From: Bacteroidales bacterium
Lineage (GTDB): Bacteria > Bacteroidota > Bacteroidia > Bacteroidales > UBA7960
Reading direction: 5' to 3'
Assembly (NCBI GenBank): GCA_003559855.1
Contig: PWJZ01000119.1
Span: forward strand, 37,722 to 101,721
Length of the DNA: 64,000 nt
Under the pieces are notes generated by a model. That model saw nothing but the letters and a program-made list of their open reading frames with translations. It was not told the origin of the DNA and ran no database searches. This document shows positions 58,984 through 64,000 of this stretch, in pieces. Position numbers and translations under genes: made by a program. How positions within the stretch are numbered: the first letter of the stretch is position 1; each line of letters begins with the position of its first letter.

Positions 58984-59529
58984 ATGAAAAAAACATTATT
59001 GATTTTCTTAAGTATTGCAGCATTAACAGCATTTTCTGCAAAAGGAAACGGTTTTTATCAAGGCGGAGGCGGATTAAGCGACGTTGAAAGCACTTTTGAC
59101 AAAGGTGATTTTGTTATTAATGTCGGATTTGGATTTGGTCGTACACCACGTGGCACAACGCAAATCCCCCCTATTACGGTTTCAGGCGAATACGGGCTTG
59201 TACAGGATATTTTTACAGAAAGGATGGTATTGGGTATTGGTGGGATTTTTGGCATTCAAACATATCGTTATTACCGAGGTTTTCCACACTATGAATACGT
59301 AAATGAAGTTTCTTTATCATTTGCCGTAAGAGGTGCGTTACATTATCCGCTGGTTAATAACTTTGACGTTCATGCCGGCGTAATAACTGGATTCAGGACC
59401 AACCCCGGAAGAGCGATCGTAGGAACGTATGTCGGAGGACGTTACTACTTCACCGACAATTTTGCTGCTATGGCAGAAGTAGGGTATGGTATAACATACA
59501 TAAATTTGGGTGTGGCATTTAAATTTTAA
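58984..59529 (+). CDS. Small secreted outer-membrane beta-barrel protein
   Basis: 181 aa, signal peptide MKKTLLIFLSIAALTAFSAKG, alternating beta pattern, ends NLGVAFKF. Confidence 0.8.
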   Translation: MKKTLLIFLSIAALTAFSAKGNGFYQGGGGLSDVESTFDKGDFVINVGFGFGRTPRGTTQIPPITVSGEYGLVQDIFTERMVLGIGGIFGIQTYRYYRGFPHYEYVNEVSLSFAVRGALHYPLVNNFDVHAGVITGFRTNPGRAIVGTYVGGRYYFTDNFAAMAEVGYGITYINLGVAFKF

Positions 59530-60013
59530 GCCCACTCTAAAAAGTCATTTTTGCCAACAAATCATTTATCCTGTGACGACCCCCCGGCCTTCAATTATCA
59601 GCATAAAGAACACCCGCCCCCCTAAAAGGGGGAGCTTGTTCAGTGCAATTTGAACGGCTATTTGGTTATTTTAAAAAAGTAAAACATAGATACAAATTAA
59701 GAAAATTTTTAAAATTTTGTATCAAGCGCCAGTTCCCCCCTTTTAGGGGGTTAGGGGGTAAATTTGAGAGCCGGAAGCCTCCGGTATAATTAATTGTCAT
59801 CCCACATCGGCAACCTAAAACCAGGTCTGAAAATTCAGGATGACAGGCATTTTGACTCGTCATTCGTTACCCGTGAACAAGGAGTCGTACCCCAACTGAA
59901 CTCACAGCATTGCATGTTATTTTGCTTCGTTTACTGAAGGTAGAAAAAAGCCAGGACAGGACTGTGAACCTTAAGCCGTGCCCCGGCTTTACAGATAAGA
60001 ACATAAAAATCAT

Positions 60014-60049
60014 AAGACCCTTAGGGTTTTTGGAAACCCTAAGGGTCTT
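60014..60049. terminator. Perfect 16-bp hairpin (bidirectional terminator or palindromic repeat)
   Basis: aagacccttagggttt-ttgg-aaaccctaagggtctt, 8 bp from the stop of the S8 peptidase CDS. Confidence 0.8.
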
Positions 60050-60056
60050 TGTTCAA

Positions 60057-62429
60057 CTAATTCAGCACCACCTGCTGGCTATGCAGCAAATTGTTTTCGT
60101 GAAGAATATGCAGGATATATTTTCCTTTTTCAAGGTGTGATACATCCACTGCATGCGGAGCTTCCGACTTGTAAAACGAATCGGTAAGAACAAGGTAGCT
60201 GCCCCAGTCGTAGAGCCTCACGGTAAACAGTGGGTCATCGTCAGGCTGGTAACCGCCGCCCTGCTTGCCTCTACCGCCGGTGCTGACATCAATATAAAAC
60301 TTATTTTGAGCAGGATTGGGGTAAACGATGAAGGTATAGTTGCCGGACACGTTGCAGAAAAAAAGGTATTGTGTTGCCCAGGGGCTCCAGCCTTCACCGG
60401 TATAATGCGCTTTACATCTTATTTGATAAGACAGATTAGGATCGCTTATTGAAAATAGATCCGATGTTTGCCCTGTACCCAGAAGTTCAGTGTAATTTCC
60501 ATATTTCAATTCCCACAAATATTGTTCGGCAACATAACCTTGTGGAGGATGTGCTATCATGTAGGCTTGCTGGTTCGGGTAGAGACAATTTACTTCATGA
60601 CCGTCAACCATCGGGCCTTGCAGAATGGGCGGTGGCAGCAAACCTACCTGTTCACATTCTCCTACAAAAACGTTTTTGGTGATTAAAATATCCTCGTTCC
60701 AATTCTCATTTGATATAGTTGCGGTTATGGTTGTGGGGTAACAATGGTGTGATGTTGCTTCTACATGAGTTCTATTGTTGGGTGAAAACGGCGGCGAACA
60801 ATCCTCCAAAGCCTGCGACGGCTGCCAGTCCCATGAAATTTGACTTTGGTATACATTTGTTACTTCATATAAAACACATCCATCTTCCTCTTTCAATTCA
60901 TCAGGTCCCAATATTTTAATCATATTTTTAACTTTTTTAATTGCCTCATACGCGTTCAGGCGACCGTAGCCAGCCCAATTTGTTTGTCCATAGCTTGTTG
61001 CCGATTGCTTGATTATATTTCTTACTTGAAGTTCTGTGAGGTTTGGGTTTATTGACAGGATAAGTGCGGCAACGCCGGAAGCCTGTGGAGCAGCGGCGGA
61101 GGTGTAATCAAAGTCAAAATTATATTTATAGTCTGGATCATAACCATATGGTGGATGTCTGTCAGTTGTGGTAATATCAAGTGTGCCGCCATGGGAAGGT
61201 GCAACTATATCAACATAATCACTATATGGTGTATAATAAGCAGGATTATCAAGATTTGTAACAGCGCCAACTGTTAATACACCGGGTACAGTTGCAGGAA
61301 ACATAACATAAGAATCGTTACCTGCAGCATTGACAACCACTGTACCTTTTCCGTTTCTTCCATTTGTCATTGCGCGTTGAAGTGCTTGTGCAATATCATC
61401 ATGCCATATATTTTCACCAAAAAATCCCCAACTTATATTAATAATATCTGCTCCCCTGTGATATATTGTATCAATTGCTTTTGCTATACGTTCCGTTGTA
61501 GCACCACCAAAAACAATTGGCATTATTTTAGCATTTGGTGCTACTCCTCTTACTCCAATATTATTATGATTTGCAATGATTATACCTCCAACACATACTG
61601 CATGATCGCTAACAAAGCCTAGCGTATGATCACTCTGATTTTGCGCATGATAACCAGTAATTATTTGTCCTTCGGAAAAATCCTCATGCTGACCAACTGC
61701 ACCATCCTCAGCAACAGCAACAATAATATTCTCACTACCAGTTGTGAAATCCCAAGCAGGTAAAACATTTATATCAATCCCTGATACTCCACCACCCTGG
61801 CCGGTATTATATAAATGCCACTGGTCATCAAAATAAGGGTCTATTCTTGATAGGTCTTTCGTTTTAGTGAGAAAACTAGGTAATGACCATATGGTTAAAT
61901 CATCTTCGTAATAAATATTTGCAGCTTCAAGTGTAGTAAGTGGCGATTTTTCTATAAGTCTCAAAATATATTGATTGTCAAATCCCGTACTTATAATTTC
62001 AACGAAATACTGCTCGTTCATTTTTTTTACATCTTCTATTGATACATCATCAGCAAACCGTACATGAAAAAAATCAGTAATTATAAAGTGAATCGTATCT
62101 CCAACCACATCACAAATATTATAATATGCCGGAAAAGTACGTACTATATTTGTTTCTTCTGTTAAATTATTCACATCAATTTTCGAACCATCTCTTTTTT
62201 CAACCCAGAAAAAATGATGTTCCGGGTAAATACGCAACCTCTCTTTAAGATCAAATTTATCTAACGTTTCGTCTTTAAATTTTTCTGTACCGTCTTCTGT
62301 TACCTGAACTGTTAACCAATGTTCGGCTTTTTCAAGATAAATTTTTCTGTTATCTGAATAATAAAAGTCTTGCCCAATGGCTGAAATGCCAAGCACTACC
62401 GAAATAAAAAATATTGCAAAAGTTTTCAT
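60057..62429 (-). CDS. S8 (subtilisin-like) peptidase with T9SS C-terminal sorting domain; Asp->Glu at the catalytic Asp position
   Basis: IIVAVAEDGAVGQHEDF, SDHAVCVGGIIIANHNNIGVRGVAPNAKI, VVNAAGN, FDYTSAAAPQASGVAALIL; C-terminal FIVYPNPAQNKFYIDV...GKYILHILHENNLLHSQQVVLN. Confidence 0.92.
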   Translation of the reverse strand: MKTFAIFFISVVLGISAIGQDFYYSDNRKIYLEKAEHWLTVQVTEDGTEKFKDETLDKFDLKERLRIYPEHHFFWVEKRDGSKIDVNNLTEETNIVRTFPAYYNICDVVGDTIHFIITDFFHVRFADDVSIEDVKKMNEQYFVEIISTGFDNQYILRLIEKSPLTTLEAANIYYEDDLTIWSLPSFLTKTKDLSRIDPYFDDQWHLYNTGQGGGVSGIDINVLPAWDFTTGSENIIVAVAEDGAVGQHEDFSEGQIITGYHAQNQSDHTLGFVSDHAVCVGGIIIANHNNIGVRGVAPNAKIMPIVFGGATTERIAKAIDTIYHRGADIINISWGFFGENIWHDDIAQALQRAMTNGRNGKGTVVVNAAGNDSYVMFPATVPGVLTVGAVTNLDNPAYYTPYSDYVDIVAPSHGGTLDITTTDRHPPYGYDPDYKYNFDFDYTSAAAPQASGVAALILSINPNLTELQVRNIIKQSATSYGQTNWAGYGRLNAYEAIKKVKNMIKILGPDELKEEDGCVLYEVTNVYQSQISWDWQPSQALEDCSPPFSPNNRTHVEATSHHCYPTTITATISNENWNEDILITKNVFVGECEQVGLLPPPILQGPMVDGHEVNCLYPNQQAYMIAHPPQGYVAEQYLWELKYGNYTELLGTGQTSDLFSISDPNLSYQIRCKAHYTGEGWSPWATQYLFFCNVSGNYTFIVYPNPAQNKFYIDVSTGGRGKQGGGYQPDDDPLFTVRLYDWGSYLVLTDSFYKSEAPHAVDVSHLEKGKYILHILHENNLLHSQQVVLN

Positions 62430-62455
62430 GTTTTATCCTCCTTAATTTTTTGTTT

Positions 62456-63619
62456 TCACCTTGTTTTATATTTCCCAATTTTACTATCTCTAACCATCCA
62501 TCCTCTCCAGTTTTCCGGTAATTCAAGATAACCAACAACCCTTTTTGTTTTTATGTTGACCTTTACAACGTCAACGGGATTACCATCTGCTGTTTTCTTT
62601 CTTGAATAAAGCACTATGTATAAGTACTTATTATTAGGACTAACATGCGCATAAGAAGTTAATATTGCTCCAACCCCATTAGTAAGCCCAAGCTCTCCCT
62701 CACCTTCGATAAATGTTTCCATTTTTTCTGCCTTAACATCGTAACTAAAAACTCTATTTGTTGGCATCGGATAAGTATCATAAGGATTAGGCAACCCGGC
62801 AGGATCAGTAATATAGACATGCCTTCCGTCAGGAGATACTGCTATTTGTGAGTGGTATCCGGCATCATAATAATTTAAAATACCACTGGCAATTTCAATC
62901 GAAAAAAATACACCCATACCACGTAGTGGTGCTGTTACATAAAGATTTTTTCCGTCCGGCGAAAAATTTATATCGCTTAACCATAAATTATAAGAATTTA
63001 CTTTGATGGGGAATTCTTGTGTTATTGTAAATTCACTAATATCATATTCAAAAATTCTGTTGCGCCAACCGTAATATAATTTATCAGAGGGAGAAAAATC
63101 TGCAACTTTCACATTTGCATACAAAGTATCCTCCTGGAATATTTCATACGTATTTTCCTCATGGATTATTTCGAACGTATTTTTATCAACAAACTGCAGT
63201 CCTTTGTTTGCGTCTCCGAATACGACAAAAACTTCAGAGTTTTTTGATAATGTCATTTTTGGATTGTTTACTTCAACTTCTTTTATTACACTGCCCGTTT
63301 GGCTATCTATTGCTTGCAAGAAAAAGCTATCATAATCAAGGTAACTTGAACTTATCACGTACCAGGTTTTATTGTCAGATGATAACTCTATGGAATTAAA
63401 ATATTTTTCACTTTTTAATATCTTTAAAGCTTTCATAGTGTTAGCATCTATTACAAGAATTCCGTGATAGTTATCTTCCGGTTCGTTATAATCGCTTATT
63501 GCAAAAAACAATGCCAATGATTCCATCCCCGGCTCAAGTGTATCATTTTTATCACACCCACCTGTCAGGATAAACCCCGCAAACGCTAATAATAAGATTA
63601 CTTTTTTTATCGCTTTCAT
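62456..63619 (-). CDS. Lipoprotein with YncE/WD40-like beta-propeller
   Basis: Lipobox LTGGC; repeated ISPDGRHVYITDPAG / FSPDGKNLYVTAPL / VSPNNKYLYIVLYS blades. Confidence 0.85.
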   Translation of the reverse strand: MKAIKKVILLLAFAGFILTGGCDKNDTLEPGMESLALFFAISDYNEPEDNYHGILVIDANTMKALKILKSEKYFNSIELSSDNKTWYVISSSYLDYDSFFLQAIDSQTGSVIKEVEVNNPKMTLSKNSEVFVVFGDANKGLQFVDKNTFEIIHEENTYEIFQEDTLYANVKVADFSPSDKLYYGWRNRIFEYDISEFTITQEFPIKVNSYNLWLSDINFSPDGKNLYVTAPLRGMGVFFSIEIASGILNYYDAGYHSQIAVSPDGRHVYITDPAGLPNPYDTYPMPTNRVFSYDVKAEKMETFIEGEGELGLTNGVGAILTSYAHVSPNNKYLYIVLYSRKKTADGNPVDVVKVNIKTKRVVGYLELPENWRGWMVRDSKIGKYKTR

Positions 63620-64000
63620 TTTAATAAGTCTTTTATTTCCGCCTACTCTTTTCAGGATTTTCGGCTTGCTCCTTTTGCGGTATAATTTTGATTGATTGTT
63701 CAGAAAATGCTAAGTTTTCCGGTAAAAACCGGAATTTGTGATTTGAGGTTTTTAAAAAAGGTTTTTTCATAGATAAATGGTTTTGGTTAATAACAGTTTT
63801 GAAGTGATAGGGCAATTCTTTTATAAAAAACTTTCTTTTATTATAAAATGCACATTGCTTATTATTTTAATATGTAAAATCATTAGTGTCCGATAAAAAT
63901 TTAAATGACGAATAACGTTAAAAAATATTTTTTGTAAACGTCTGAATATATGCTTATTGCGCTTTTAAATGATATGCAATTATGATGGTTTTTATAGTTT

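Noticed and set aside
59666-59863. 65-aa reverse ORF containing LPPNPLKGGNW
   Set aside because: Translation of the intergenic palindromic repeats (aggggg arms); no coding support.
63633-63815. 60-aa reverse ORF upstream of the propeller lipoprotein
   Set aside because: No recognisable motif, charged low-complexity tail; insufficient evidence.

Overview
The window looks like chromosomal sequence from a Bacteroidetes (probably Bacteroidales-like) bacterium: SusC/SusD pair, type IX secretion (T9SS) sortase genes porU/porV, T9SS C-terminal sorting domains, and AT-rich intergenic DNA. About 40 credible CDS, one tRNA-Arg(TCT) and several strong hairpin terminators are visible. No rRNA, CRISPR array, prophage or complete insertion sequence was seen. 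Most genes are housekeeping or ordinary (recN, recQ, lptB, kdsD, ispF, rplS, queA, ftcD, porU, porV). Points worth a second look: (1) tandem T9SS-targeted agmatine/peptidylarginine-deiminase-like proteins of different architecture; (2) a 23S-IVS-type four-helix-bundle ORF, interrupted by one in-frame TAA and bracketed by inverted arrays of a 7-bp repeat; (3) a MITE-like element with a perfect 19-bp terminal inverted repeat and a 9-bp flanking direct repeat; (4) a serpin preceded, in the same frame, by a lipoprotein signal peptide ending in a single TAA; (5) an intact DUF433 antitoxin followed by a frameshifted DUF5615 toxin remnant; (6) a receiver-kinase whose H-box His is replaced by Asn; (7) an adjacent P-loop kinase / dCMP deaminase pair resembling a split DcdV/Dcd1 architecture; (8) an S8 protease with Asp->Glu at the catalytic Asp position; and (9) recurrent short-period intergenic repeats. 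All assignments are from reading the sequence; no database search was run.
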